Below, one piece after another: positions 50,674 through 60,298 of a stretch of 64,000 nucleotides of DNA. The position numbers and the translations under genes are program-made. This DNA comes from an uncultured Muribaculum sp. (GTDB lineage: Bacteria > Bacteroidota > Bacteroidia > Bacteroidales > Muribaculaceae). The number at the start of each line of letters is the position of its first letter. The first letter of the stretch is position 1. The stretch covers positions 1 to 64,000 of the forward strand of contig NZ_CAJTYX010000002.1 of assembly GCF_910583865.1 (NCBI RefSeq). The letters are read 5' to 3'. The notes under the pieces were generated by a model. That model was not told where the DNA came from. It worked only from the letters and a program-made list of their open reading frames with translations, and ran no database searches.

Positions 50674-50692
50674 CGGGAAATATAATATTGCT

Positions 50693-52402
50693 ATGTCGGA
50701 ATTTATTGAACCCATAAATGAAGAAGAGGGCAAAAGCGGCCTCAACTTCGTGGAGCAGCTGGTAGCCGATGATCTGGCTGCCGGCAAGAATGGCGGACGA
50801 CTCAACACCCGCTTCCCGCCCGAGCCTAACGGCTATCTCCATATAGGCCACGCAAAGGCAATATGCATGGATTTCGGTGTGGCCGAGAAATTCGGCGGCA
50901 CATGCAATCTGCGTTTTGACGATACCAATCCTACCAAAGAAGATACGGAATATGTCGATGCCATACGTGACGACATACATTGGCTCGGATTCGACTGGGG
51001 CGACCGTGAATACTATGCGAGTGATTATTTCCCCCAGCTCTACGATCTGGCAGTACGCATGATTAAGGAGGGTAAGGCATATGTCGATCATCAGACATCG
51101 GAAGAGATAGCACGACAGAAGGGCACACCCACACAACCCGGGCAGAACAGCCCTTACCGTGACCGTCCCGTCGAGGAAAACCTCGACCTGTTCCGCCGAA
51201 TGAACGCCGGAGAGTTTGATGAAGGTACCTACGTGTTGCGTGCCAAGATTGACATGGCCTCCGACAACATGCACTTCCGCGATCCGATCATGTACCGTAT
51301 AATCAAGACACCACACCATCGCACCGGCACTACCTGGAACGTCTATCCAATGTATGACTTCGCCCACGGCCAAAGCGATTATTTCGAAGGTGTCACCCAC
51401 TCGATATGCACTCTCGAGTTCGTGCCTCACCGTCCGTTATATGAATATTTTGTAAAGGAGCTTGCCGACGAGAGCTACTGCCCGCGCCAAATAGAGTTCA
51501 ACCGCCTCAACCTCACCTACACCGTGATGAGCAAGCGCAAGCTCCTGCAACTTGTCAAAGAAGGTCTTGTGGCAGGATGGGACGACCCGCGCATGCCAAC
51601 CATCTCGGCCATGCGCCGCAGAGGCTACACTCCTCAGTCGATACGCAATTTCGTGGATCTCATTGGCTATACAAAGGTTGAAGCACTCAACAGCATCTCG
51701 CTGCTTGAGCACGCGGTGCGTGACGACCTCAACCGCGTGGCTGCACGAGTGATGGCCGTAATGAATCCCGTTAAAGTGGTTATCACAAACTATCCCGAAG
51801 GGCAGGTCGAGACCGTTGAGATGGAGAACAACCCGGAGGACAGCACGGCAGGCACCCACAAGATGCCTTTCTCTCGCGAAATCTTTATCGAGCGCGACGA
51901 CTTCATGGAGAATCCGCCGAAGAAGTTCTTCCGTCTGGCTCCAGACGGAGAGGTGCGTCTGAAAGGCGCTTACATTATTAAGTGTACCGATGTTGTAAAG
52001 GATGCCGAAGGCAACATTACGGAGATACATTGCACCTATGATCCGGAGACCCGTAGCGGTATGCCGGGCAGCATGCGCAAAGTGAAAGGTACGTTACATT
52101 GGGTGTCGGCTGCACATGCGGTCGATGCTGAGGCACGACTTTACGACCGTCTGTTCTCGGTAGAAAATCCGGCAGAAGAGAAGGATCGCGATTTCCGCGA
52201 GATGCTCAACCCCGACTCGCTTAAAGTGGTTGACGGAATCAAGATTGAGCCTTTCCTTGCCGAGAATGCAAAGCAGGGCGGACATTACCAGTTCCAACGC
52301 ATCGGTTATTTCACTCTTGACCCGGACACTACTCCCGGCCATCTCGTGTTCAACCGCACGATACAGCTCAAGGACACCTGGGAAAAGATACAGAAGAAGT
52401 AA
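50693..52402 (+). CDS. glnS: Glutaminyl-tRNA synthetase
   Basis: GlnRS charges tRNA-Gln directly. The 569-residue class I enzyme has FPPEPNGYLHIGHAKAI (HIGH), LRFDDTNPTKE and YTVMSKRKL (KMSKS), and the C-terminal beta barrels. The start at 50693 is very close to the promoter -7 element. The gene is alone, then a TPR gene follows 55 bases later. Confidence 0.97.
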   Translation: MSEFIEPINEEEGKSGLNFVEQLVADDLAAGKNGGRLNTRFPPEPNGYLHIGHAKAICMDFGVAEKFGGTCNLRFDDTNPTKEDTEYVDAIRDDIHWLGFDWGDREYYASDYFPQLYDLAVRMIKEGKAYVDHQTSEEIARQKGTPTQPGQNSPYRDRPVEENLDLFRRMNAGEFDEGTYVLRAKIDMASDNMHFRDPIMYRIIKTPHHRTGTTWNVYPMYDFAHGQSDYFEGVTHSICTLEFVPHRPLYEYFVKELADESYCPRQIEFNRLNLTYTVMSKRKLLQLVKEGLVAGWDDPRMPTISAMRRRGYTPQSIRNFVDLIGYTKVEALNSISLLEHAVRDDLNRVAARVMAVMNPVKVVITNYPEGQVETVEMENNPEDSTAGTHKMPFSREIFIERDDFMENPPKKFFRLAPDGEVRLKGAYIIKCTDVVKDAEGNITEIHCTYDPETRSGMPGSMRKVKGTLHWVSAAHAVDAEARLYDRLFSVENPAEEKDRDFREMLNPDSLKVVDGIKIEPFLAENAKQGGHYQFQRIGYFTLDPDTTPGHLVFNRTIQLKDTWEKIQKK

Positions 52403-52457
52403 ATCAGGCATTTGTCGCCATATCACGGCCAAATGCCGTCAATTCCAAACCATATCC

Positions 52458-53954
52458 ATGGATCAGGAGCAGAAACGCAGAGAGAATCTCTACAGGAAAT
52501 TTCGCGAAACGGCCTCTAAGGGCGACATACCGTCGACATTTGACGAGAACGACCTCGTAGACATATACGACTACGCCAATGACAATTATGACGAGGCCGT
52601 GCAGCTACAGGTGATTTTCGCCGCTGTAAGATATTTCCCGGACAATGACGAGCTGATGCAGCGTCGTGCATATTTCCTGCTTGAGAACCTCTCGATGAGC
52701 GATGCAGCGCTGTCCATTGCCGATAGCCACCGCAACGACAATGCATTGTGGGATCTCCTTGTCCTGCGGGTAAAGCGCCCGTCGGGACAGGAGGCTGCCG
52801 ATGCGATGTCGGAGATACTAAACCGGTATGAGGACTACGATGACGAGACGATCATACAGCTTGTCACCACATTCTCCGAATTGGGGCTGCTCGATTGGCT
52901 TAAGGAACACAAGGACGTGATACAACAGCGGTGCATGTATAAAGACACGTTCCTTTACGAACTTGCCCAGGAGGTGGAGGATCAGGGTGACTACAATTAT
53001 TCCATAAAGCTTCTCGATGAGCTGACAGGTATGGAGCCGTTCAATCCAACTTACTGGCACATGCTTTCGCAAGAATATCTCAACGTGGATGATTACGAGA
53101 ATGCCCTTGGCTCGATAGACTATGCCGTGGCGCTTGATCCTGAGTCATCCCCGGTGCTCACCACCAAGGCCCAGATCCTCTTCGACATGAAGAAGGACAC
53201 TCAGGAGGCCTACCGCATGATGCGCGATGTCGTGGCCCGTGACAAGGAGTATGCCCCGGCGCTTTTCACCCTTGCCGCCATGCTTGCAATAGATGGCAGC
53301 GAGGATGAGTCGGCCGATCTTCTTGAAGGATACCTCCATGTGCATCCTGCCGAGCGTGAGGCTGTGGAACATATCCTGAAACTCGGTGATTCTCTGCGCA
53401 ACCTAAGGGTGCTAAGAGAGTATCTGCCCGCTTCCGGAATGACCCAGGATGAATGGACCGCCTGGGCGCGGGGATTCTATGAGCGAGGCAACTGGCAGGC
53501 TGCCGCCGACATTTTGCTTACATGGCTTTATATGAAAGGAGTGTCGGACGATTGGAATGTACTTGTCGAGTCGCTTTATCGTCAGAGGAGAGTGGGGGAA
53601 ATAGCTCAGCTCTACAGGGAGTATCTGCTTAAAATCGAGGATCCGCAGAGCACCAACATATCATTTATGGCCTATCTGTTGCTGATACTCGCGCTTGTGC
53701 GTGCCGGTCAGATGGGCGTGGCCCGCAATATGGCAGAGTATCTGCTTTCAGTCGACTCGACCGTGGTTGATTCGCTTGAGCCGCGAATGCAGCTCATCGG
53801 AGCGCAGAGTATTCTCCGCTCGATGCACGCAGTGCTGCTCGAGGACGTGCCTGCCGATATCGACAGCATTGACCCGTTCATCACAATTCATTCCGATGGC
53901 CATGGGGCTTCGGACAATATCACAGGCTCTACGCCCAAGGCTTCGGATAAATGA
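52458..53954 (+). CDS. TPR-repeat protein
   Basis: The 498-residue product starts MDQEQKRRENLYRKFRETAS and is made of helical repeats of TPR type, for example NPTYWHMLSQEYLNVDDYENALGSIDYAVA (in segments), TKAQILFDMKKDTQEAYRMM and GFYERGNWQAAADILLTWL. There is no signal peptide, so it is cytosolic and probably a scaffold. Its ATG is used instead of the longer frame that lies inside glnS. The porin gene starts in its last codons (ATGA overlap). Confidence 0.78.
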   Translation: MDQEQKRRENLYRKFRETASKGDIPSTFDENDLVDIYDYANDNYDEAVQLQVIFAAVRYFPDNDELMQRRAYFLLENLSMSDAALSIADSHRNDNALWDLLVLRVKRPSGQEAADAMSEILNRYEDYDDETIIQLVTTFSELGLLDWLKEHKDVIQQRCMYKDTFLYELAQEVEDQGDYNYSIKLLDELTGMEPFNPTYWHMLSQEYLNVDDYENALGSIDYAVALDPESSPVLTTKAQILFDMKKDTQEAYRMMRDVVARDKEYAPALFTLAAMLAIDGSEDESADLLEGYLHVHPAEREAVEHILKLGDSLRNLRVLREYLPASGMTQDEWTAWARGFYERGNWQAAADILLTWLYMKGVSDDWNVLVESLYRQRRVGEIAQLYREYLLKIEDPQSTNISFMAYLLLILALVRAGQMGVARNMAEYLLSVDSTVVDSLEPRMQLIGAQSILRSMHAVLLEDVPADIDSIDPFITIHSDGHGASDNITGSTPKASDK

Positions 53955-55990
53955 ATCTGAAATTATCAATATCTGTCCTACTGCTGCTGTTGTCAGCCGG
54001 CCCGGCGTCGGCCCAGAGTCCGTCATTGCGTCCTGCCCCGAGTCCTTCCCTGCCTTTGCCTGAGCATCCGGAGGAAGCTGACGCGGTCGTGGCCGATGAT
54101 GCTGCGTCGACAGCTCCTTACGCGTGGACGATTCTTCCACCTCTTGGCCTTCGAGAGCCATCAACCATCGACACGCTCTATCGGAACTATGCACAACGTT
54201 TCGTACCGTCGATGGTGACGGATGCATACGGTACAACCGGTAATTTAGGTGCCCCCGGACGCACTCTCCTTTATTTCGAGCGCGAGCCTATGAGCGACTT
54301 CTTCTTTGCCGACGCTCTGCGCTATTGGAAACCGTCCTTGTCTGGAATGCGTTTCTACAATACCCGCATCCCGATGACTCTCCTTTCATACAACAACGCA
54401 GGTGGTAAGGAAAACTCGCAGGACAGGTTGCATGGCATCTTCTCAGGCAATGTGGATGCGCGCGGACAGGTAGGCGCGATGATTGATTATCTATATTCCA
54501 AGGGTTGCTACGATTATCAGGCCACCAAGCATATCAACTGGGGATTCTCCGGCTCATACATAGGGGACCGATATGAATTCCAGGGATTTTTCAACCATTG
54601 GAACATGCTCAACATGGAGAACGGCGGTATCACTGACGATCTCTACATCACCGATCCCGCACAGTTGCAGGGTGGGCAGGCGTCGATTCAACCCAAGGCT
54701 ATCCCGACCAATCTCACCGGTGCGTTCAATCGCTTGAGTGGCGCGCAACTATATCTCAACAACACATATAATGTGGGCTTCTGGAAAGAAGAGGAGGTCG
54801 ACGACACCACGACGGTGCGGACATATGTGCCGGTGACCCGTTTCGTGTGGACACTCGACTATCAGAAAGGCCGTCACACATTCCGCGACACACAGGAATC
54901 AGATATCGAATTCTGGAAACACACCTACCTTTATCCCGACCAATCGGATGACCGCACATCTTATTGGTCGCTGTCAAACACGTTCGGTGTGCAGCTCCTT
55001 GAAGAATTCAACAAATTTGCCAAGTTCGGTCTCGCGGCCTTCGCCACTCATCAGGTACGCAGCTACAAGCAGACCACCGACACTATCGACCGTGTCGTGC
55101 CCCTCCCCGAAGGCTTGTCGCCATACCCCGTGGATAAGGTGCCCGGAAGCCATAAGGAGAACTTGCTGTGGGTAGGGGGTCAGCTTACAAAGCAGCGCGG
55201 CACTATACTCACCTATGATGCTACCGCCCGCTTCGGGCTTATCGGCCCGGTAGTCGGCGATCTTGAGATCGACGGACGTGTAAACACTCGTTTCCCGTTG
55301 TTCGGCGACTCGGTTAGCATCACAGGTTACGGACGTTTCCGCAACACTGCCGCACCTTATCTGATGAACCATTACGTATCCAATCATTTCATATGGGATA
55401 ACGATTTCGGCAAGACGCGCTCCCTGCGCCTTGGCGGTATTTTGGACATACCCCACACGCGTACACGCATAAATGCCGGCGTGGAGAATGTACAGAACCT
55501 CATCTATTTCGGGCCTGACTGCCTGCCAGTGCAGGCCGGAGGAAGCGTGCAGGTGGTCAGCGCATCGCTTAATCAGGATTTCAAGTTCGGGCCGTTGGTA
55601 TGGCAGAACCGACTGACGTTGCAGACTTCGTCTGATGAAACTGTGATACCGTTGCCAAAACTTGCGGTGTACTCCAACTTGTCGCTCAATTTCAAGATTG
55701 CCGGAGTGCTTTTCGTGCAGCTCGGTGTCGACTGTGACTACTACACGAAGTATAAGTCGATTGACTACCAGCCCGCGACGATGACGTTCTACAACCAGCG
55801 TAGTGTGGATGTAGGCGGTTATCCCTTGATGAACGCTTTTGCCAACATGAAACTTTCGAAGGTGCGTTTCTATGTGCTCATGAGCCACGTCAATCAGGGA
55901 ATGACCGGTGAAAATTATTTCTCGTTGCCTCATTATCCCATCAATCCGCGCCGCTTCCAGATAGGCCTTTCGATTGATTTCCCCAATTGA
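53951..55990 (+). CDS. Putative porin (Porin_10 family)
   Basis: The 679-residue outer-membrane protein has a signal peptide (LLLLSAGPASAQSP), a Pro-rich stretch, and then the long beta-strand region of Porin_10 (PF14121-type): DALRYWKPSLSGMRFYNTRI, LGFNHW-like strands and a C-terminal FQIGLSIDFPN end. The function is an outer-membrane channel of unknown solute. It overlaps the TPR protein by 4 bases. A strong terminator lies at 56030-56065. Confidence 0.82.
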   Translation: MNLKLSISVLLLLLSAGPASAQSPSLRPAPSPSLPLPEHPEEADAVVADDAASTAPYAWTILPPLGLREPSTIDTLYRNYAQRFVPSMVTDAYGTTGNLGAPGRTLLYFEREPMSDFFFADALRYWKPSLSGMRFYNTRIPMTLLSYNNAGGKENSQDRLHGIFSGNVDARGQVGAMIDYLYSKGCYDYQATKHINWGFSGSYIGDRYEFQGFFNHWNMLNMENGGITDDLYITDPAQLQGGQASIQPKAIPTNLTGAFNRLSGAQLYLNNTYNVGFWKEEEVDDTTTVRTYVPVTRFVWTLDYQKGRHTFRDTQESDIEFWKHTYLYPDQSDDRTSYWSLSNTFGVQLLEEFNKFAKFGLAAFATHQVRSYKQTTDTIDRVVPLPEGLSPYPVDKVPGSHKENLLWVGGQLTKQRGTILTYDATARFGLIGPVVGDLEIDGRVNTRFPLFGDSVSITGYGRFRNTAAPYLMNHYVSNHFIWDNDFGKTRSLRLGGILDIPHTRTRINAGVENVQNLIYFGPDCLPVQAGGSVQVVSASLNQDFKFGPLVWQNRLTLQTSSDETVIPLPKLAVYSNLSLNFKIAGVLFVQLGVDCDYYTKYKSIDYQPATMTFYNQRSVDVGGYPLMNAFANMKLSKVRFYVLMSHVNQGMTGENYFSLPHYPINPRRFQIGLSIDFPN

Positions 55991-56029
55991 TTCGCACGAT
56001 TCCCTGAGAGTAACCCGGATAGATAAAAC

Positions 56030-56065
56030 ATCGCCGGGGAATGCCTCACGGCGTCCCCCGGCGAT
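56030..56065. terminator. Strong 10-bp hairpin between convergent genes
   Basis: ATCGCCGGGG (56030-56039) pairs with CCCCGGCGAT (56056-56065) with a 16-base loop. It lies 40 bases after the porin gene and 180 bases from the rubrerythrin stop on the other strand, so it may end either transcript. The stretch 56066-56243 shows no gene. Confidence 0.6.
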
Positions 56066-56243
56066 GATCATATATTCCAACAAAACAGATTAATACAGTA
56101 AATGGCTAAATTTCATACTTTACTTTCTTAACTTATAGAAGCCCTGGCCTTGCGTTCGAAATGTCCGCACGCCGTAGGCGGTCTATTACAGAACATCAAT
56201 ATCTTTTTGTCGCTTCAGCCGTGACGGCCTCGTGCGATGATTG

Positions 56244-56825
56244 TCAATAATTGTCGGCTTTGCGTTCGAAGTAGCCTTGCGGTTTCTCGCATACGGGGCA
56301 TTTCTTCGGTGCGTTCTTGCCGCGGTGGATATATCCGCAGTAACGGCATTGCCATAGGATTTCCTCTGCATCACCGAACATGGTGTCGGTGGCAAGACGG
56401 TCGAGCAGGCGTAGGTAGCGCTCCTCATGTCCTTGTTCCACCTGTGCCACCAGCTTGAAATTGGCGGCAATCTGCGGGAATCCCTCTTCCTGCGCCGTTT
56501 TTGCAAAAGCAAGGTACATGTCGGCCCATTCTTCATGTTCGCCGGCTGCGGCTTCCTGGAGATTCTGGGCTGTGGAGCCTACAGGACCTGCTGGATAAGA
56601 GGCGGTAATCTCAAGCATCCCTTCTTCGAGATAGCTGAAGAACTTCTTGGCGTGTGCATATTCCTGTGCCGCTGTTTCAAGGAAAATCTCAGCAATCTGT
56701 TCGTAGCCTTCGTTGCGGGCCACTTCCGCGAATATAGTGTAGCGACCACGTGCTTGTGATTCGCCTGCGAATGACTTCAGAAGATTCTTCTCGGTCTCGG
56801 TACCTTTGATACTTTTCTTATCCAT
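56244..56825 (-). CDS. rbr: Rubrerythrin
   Basis: This 193-residue diiron protein has a ferritin-like four-helix domain (FAGESQARGRYTIFAEVARN, then EYAHAKKFF and EEGFPQIAANFKL with EQGHEERY) and a C-terminal rubredoxin domain with two CxxC pairs: WQCRYCGY and KKCPVCEK. It reduces hydrogen peroxide with electrons from rubredoxin-type partners, protecting an anaerobe. It is the only minus-strand gene in this part. Confidence 0.96.
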   Translation of the reverse strand: MDKKSIKGTETEKNLLKSFAGESQARGRYTIFAEVARNEGYEQIAEIFLETAAQEYAHAKKFFSYLEEGMLEITASYPAGPVGSTAQNLQEAAAGEHEEWADMYLAFAKTAQEEGFPQIAANFKLVAQVEQGHEERYLRLLDRLATDTMFGDAEEILWQCRYCGYIHRGKNAPKKCPVCEKPQGYFERKADNY

Positions 56826-56939
56826 GATTTTTTGAATTGTTCGTTTGAGTTTTATACTCTCTTAACGCCTGCTCATAAAAATAGTTCACAGATGTTACAA
56901 AAATCGAGACTTCTTCCGAGCGGATTCGGACTAAATGTC

Positions 56940-56947
56940 TAAATTTG
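56940..56947 (+). promoter_or_regulatory. -7 element of prmA
   Basis: TAAATTTG matches TAnnTTTG, 18 bases before the ATG at 56966. Confidence 0.45.
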
Positions 56948-56965
56948 CAAGAAAAAAGTGCGTAT

Positions 56966-57814
56966 ATGAATGACTATATAGAGCTGCGTGTTGATCTTGA
57001 GCCATGCAGTGAATGTGCCACTGATGTTCTTGCCGCCCTTCTTGCCGAGAATGGATATGAGAGTTTCGTGCCGGATGAAGCGGGACTCACGGCCTATGTG
57101 CGTGATGCCGACTTCAATGCCGACATTCTTGGCGATGTGGTCGGGGCTATGCCTTTCGACGGTATTACGGCCACTACCGAATGGAAGAAAGTAGAGGGCC
57201 GTGACTGGAACGCCGAATGGGAGAGGAACTACTTTCAACCGATAGCGATTGACGGACGATGTGTCATTCATAGCTCATTTCATACCGATGTGCCTGAGGC
57301 CGAGTATGATATAGTCATTGACCCGAAAATGGCGTTCGGCACCGGGCATCATCAGACCACAACTCTTATCATACGTCATCTCCTTTCTACCGATCTACTT
57401 GGCAAATCTGTCATAGACGTTGGCACGGGCACCGGCATTCTGGCCATTCTTGCTGCGATGCGCGGAGCTACACCCGTAAATGCCATAGAAATCGACGAAT
57501 TCGCCCATGTAAATGCCGTGGAGAACGTGTCTCTCAACGGTCATCCCGAGATAAATGTACTGCTAGGCGATGCCAACACGTTGCAATCGCTGCCTTTGGC
57601 CGATATACTGCTTGCCAACATCAACCGCAACATCATCCTTGCCGACCTTGGAACTTATGCACGGGCAGTTGTGTCAGGGGGCGAGATAGTGCTCAGCGGA
57701 TTTTATTCTGCCGATGTCGATACGATTCTGGCCGAGGCGCGGAAATGCGGGCTTGAATACAAGTCGCGTGCAAGCATCGACGACTGGACCGCTCTTGTTC
57801 TTGTAAAAAGCTAA
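56966..57814 (+). CDS. prmA: Ribosomal protein L11 methyltransferase PrmA
   Basis: PrmA trimethylates L11. The 282-residue enzyme has KMAFGTGHHQTTTLIIRHL, the SAM loop VIDVGTGTGILAILAAMRG, and LLANINRNIIL. The ATG at 56966 is chosen because the upstream TTG (56945) lies over the -7 element. It is followed by the ABC pair after 44 bases. Confidence 0.94.
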   Translation: MNDYIELRVDLEPCSECATDVLAALLAENGYESFVPDEAGLTAYVRDADFNADILGDVVGAMPFDGITATTEWKKVEGRDWNAEWERNYFQPIAIDGRCVIHSSFHTDVPEAEYDIVIDPKMAFGTGHHQTTTLIIRHLLSTDLLGKSVIDVGTGTGILAILAAMRGATPVNAIEIDEFAHVNAVENVSLNGHPEINVLLGDANTLQSLPLADILLANINRNIILADLGTYARAVVSGGEIVLSGFYSADVDTILAEARKCGLEYKSRASIDDWTALVLVKS

Positions 57815-57858
57815 TCGACACACAGAGTGTCATAATAATTATTGGAATAAGTTAAGTA

Positions 57859-58773
57859 ATGAATGCTCTTATTGAAGCTTCCGGGATAGTGAAGCGCTTT
57901 GATTGCCATACGGCTCTCGACGGCGTTGATCTCACAATTCCCGAAGGAACTATCTACGGCCTGCTCGGACCTAACGGTGCAGGCAAGACCACGCTGATAA
58001 GGATAATAAACCAGATTACCAACCCTGACGAAGGTACGGTGCTTCTCAATGGGAAACCACTTCATCCGTCCGACGTGATGCGTGTAGGCTATCTGCCTGA
58101 AGAGCGTGGACTATATAAGAAGATGAAGGTCATCGACCATATCGTGTATCTCGGGCGTCTGAAAGGAATGACCGCACGCGACGCACGTGCCGAAGGTGAG
58201 AAATGGCTGCGCCGGATGCATCTCGAAGAGTGGGCCACGAAGAAGATTGAGGCTCTCTCGAAAGGTATGGCACAGAAAGTGCAGTTCATAGGCACTGTGG
58301 TACATCATCCGTCGCTCATGATTTTCGACGAGCCGTTCTCCGGCTTTGATCCGGTGAATGCAGAGCAGCTTAAGCAGGAGATTCTTGCGCTCAACCGGGA
58401 AGGGGCCACGATATTGTTCTCTACCCACAACATGTCGTCGGTCGAGGAAGTGTGCAACGAAATTTCCCTTATAAACCATTCTAAGGTAGTGTTGCAGGGA
58501 AATGTGGCGGAGGTGCGTCAGCGTTTCAAGAAGAATGTATTCAAGGTGCGTGTGGCCGAGCCTGTGGTAGCTCCCTCTCCCGAACTGTTCGACATTGTGG
58601 GAATCGAACCTGATGTCATGGGCGGTTCGCAGGTGATGGTGCGTCTTGTGCCCGGCGTTGCAATGCGCGAGGTGATAGAGTTTCTCAATCCCCGGTATAA
58701 CATCCTTGGATTTGAGGAACTCTTTCCGACGATGAACGAGATATTTATAGAAACCGTGACAGGAAAGAACTGA
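57859..58773 (+). CDS. ABC transporter ATP-binding protein (ABC-2 exporter)
   Basis: The 304-residue ATPase has Walker A GLLGPNGAGKTTL, signature LSKGMAQK (a variant of LSGGQ), Walker B LMIFDEPFSGFDP and H-loop FSTHNMSS. A C-terminal DUF4162-like tail follows. It is the NatA-like subunit of the permease encoded 5 bases later. Confidence 0.92.
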   Translation: MNALIEASGIVKRFDCHTALDGVDLTIPEGTIYGLLGPNGAGKTTLIRIINQITNPDEGTVLLNGKPLHPSDVMRVGYLPEERGLYKKMKVIDHIVYLGRLKGMTARDARAEGEKWLRRMHLEEWATKKIEALSKGMAQKVQFIGTVVHHPSLMIFDEPFSGFDPVNAEQLKQEILALNREGATILFSTHNMSSVEEVCNEISLINHSKVVLQGNVAEVRQRFKKNVFKVRVAEPVVAPSPELFDIVGIEPDVMGGSQVMVRLVPGVAMREVIEFLNPRYNILGFEELFPTMNEIFIETVTGKN

Positions 58774-58778
58774 CAGCA

Positions 58779-60131
58779 ATGAACAAGACACGTCTATGGC
58801 TCGTGCTCAGGCGCGAGTATCTATCAATAGTGGCCAAGAAATCTTTTATAGTAACCACTATCCTTGTGCCGTTCCTTATAGTATCGCTTGGCTTCGCCAT
58901 GGGGCTGATGATGGTACTCAACGAAGCCGAAGGCGACCGTGTGGCCGTCATAGACCAGAGCGGACGCTATGCCTCGGCGCTGGAGAATACGAGTGAATAT
59001 GTTTTCGAGTCGCCGGCCGACTACACAGTCGCCAACATGCGTGACAAATTTGAGTCTCAGGAAGATGATGACGAGGAGGGCAATGCGCCATATTATGCTA
59101 TAGTGGTAATCCCTGCTTCGGTCGATTCCATCTTGCAGGTGAGTGTCTACAGTTCTTCCCCGACACGTTCCTCCCTACGTGAGGAGGTCGAGAGCCAGCT
59201 CAGCAAGGCCATAACCGATGCCCGTGTGGCTTCGTATGGCATTCCTGAACTTGACCGTATCATAAAGGAGAGCCAGGCAGAGGTTGTTGTGCGTACAAAC
59301 ACATGGAATGCCGATGGAGAGACGTCTGTCACTTCCGACGACCTTATGTCGGTCATAGGAATGGCCCTGGCGTTTCTTACATATATGTTCGTGCTTACCT
59401 ATGGGGCCATGATCATGAGTTCTGTGGTAGAGGATAAGGTCAACCGTATAGTGGAGGTCATAGTCAGCTCATGCAAGCCTATAGAGCTTATGCTTGGCAA
59501 GATAATGGGCGTGGCGCTTGTTGGTCTTACCCAGGTCGCCATATGGGCCGTGTTGCTCGGCGTAGGGCTGCTCATATTGAGTGGCATAGGAGTGGCCGGT
59601 GCTGTAGCTGCCGGATCCGGTGCCGCCCTGGACGCAGCCTCGATGGGCCCGGATGCCGCTGCCGTCATTACTGCCGACGGTGAATTCGGAGAGATGATTC
59701 AGGCGATTCTCGGCGTCAACTGGCTGTTGCTGCTCGGTATGTTCATAGTGTACTTTATAGGTGGCTATCTGCTTTATGCCTCTCTTTTTGCTGCGTTCGG
59801 TTCCGCCGTCGACCAGCAGAGCGATGCCAATCAGTTCATGACGCCGTTGATGATGATAATAGTATTCTCTTTGTTCATCGGCCAGAGCTGCATGCAGAAT
59901 CCTGACGGGACTCTTGGAGTGGTCTGCTCGATCATACCGTTTACGTCACCTATCGTCATGATGGTGCGGTTGCCTTACGAGGTGCCTGTATGGGAAATGC
60001 TCACTTCTGTGGCCATCCTTTATGGCACAGCGGCTTTCTTCACGTGGCTTTCCGCCCGCATCTACCGCAGGGGCATATTGATGTACGGACATAAGTCGAC
60101 CTTTGCCGACTTGTGGCGTTGGGTAAAGTAA
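58779..60131 (+). CDS. ABC-2 type permease (NatB-like)
   Basis: The 450-residue membrane protein has an N-terminal helix (SFIVTTILVPFLIVSLGFAM), a long extracytoplasmic loop (about 40-170) and several C-terminal helices (MALAFLTYMFVLTYGAMIM, LVGLTQVAIWAVLLGVGLLI, LLGMFIVYFIGGYLLYASLF). This is the ABC2_membrane_3/NatB pattern. With the ATPase it forms an exporter, possibly for Na+ or a small molecule; the substrate is not known. The unit ends at the hairpin 60181-60230. Confidence 0.9.
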   Translation: MNKTRLWLVLRREYLSIVAKKSFIVTTILVPFLIVSLGFAMGLMMVLNEAEGDRVAVIDQSGRYASALENTSEYVFESPADYTVANMRDKFESQEDDDEEGNAPYYAIVVIPASVDSILQVSVYSSSPTRSSLREEVESQLSKAITDARVASYGIPELDRIIKESQAEVVVRTNTWNADGETSVTSDDLMSVIGMALAFLTYMFVLTYGAMIMSSVVEDKVNRIVEVIVSSCKPIELMLGKIMGVALVGLTQVAIWAVLLGVGLLILSGIGVAGAVAAGSGAALDAASMGPDAAAVITADGEFGEMIQAILGVNWLLLLGMFIVYFIGGYLLYASLFAAFGSAVDQQSDANQFMTPLMMIIVFSLFIGQSCMQNPDGTLGVVCSIIPFTSPIVMMVRLPYEVPVWEMLTSVAILYGTAAFFTWLSARIYRRGILMYGHKSTFADLWRWVK

Positions 60132-60180
60132 AAAACGGTCTTTACGGTACGACAACCATTTCAAACCGTAATTATTATAT

Positions 60181-60230
60181 AAAATCCGATGAAATAATCT
60201 GCGTTAGCTTTGATTGTTTCATCGGATTTT
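60181..60230 (+). terminator. Long inverted repeat, terminator of the ABC exporter genes
   Basis: AAAATCCGATGAAA (60181-60194) and TTTCATCGGATTTT (60217-60230) are exact inverted repeats with a 22-base loop, followed by GTTATTTTT. The stem lies before the leuA promoter, so it ends upstream transcription. Confidence 0.65.
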
Positions 60231-60256
60231 GTTATTTTTGCAAAATATTACATTTG
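60228..60256 (+). promoter_or_regulatory. Promoter of the leu operon
   Basis: TTTG (60228-60231), 17 bases, TACATTTG (60249-60256) is a near-consensus -33/-7 pair. The leader to the leuA ATG at 60299 is about 40 bases and has no Leu-rich leader peptide. Confidence 0.45.
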
Positions 60257-60298
60257 GTTTAGCTTGACTTTTATCGAAAAAGTATTTTTATTTTACCT

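Noticed and set aside
60181..60298. Leucine attenuator upstream of leuA
   Set aside because: The hairpin lies before the leuA promoter and there is no short leader peptide with Leu codons in the 40-base leader, so it is better explained as the terminator of the ABC genes.
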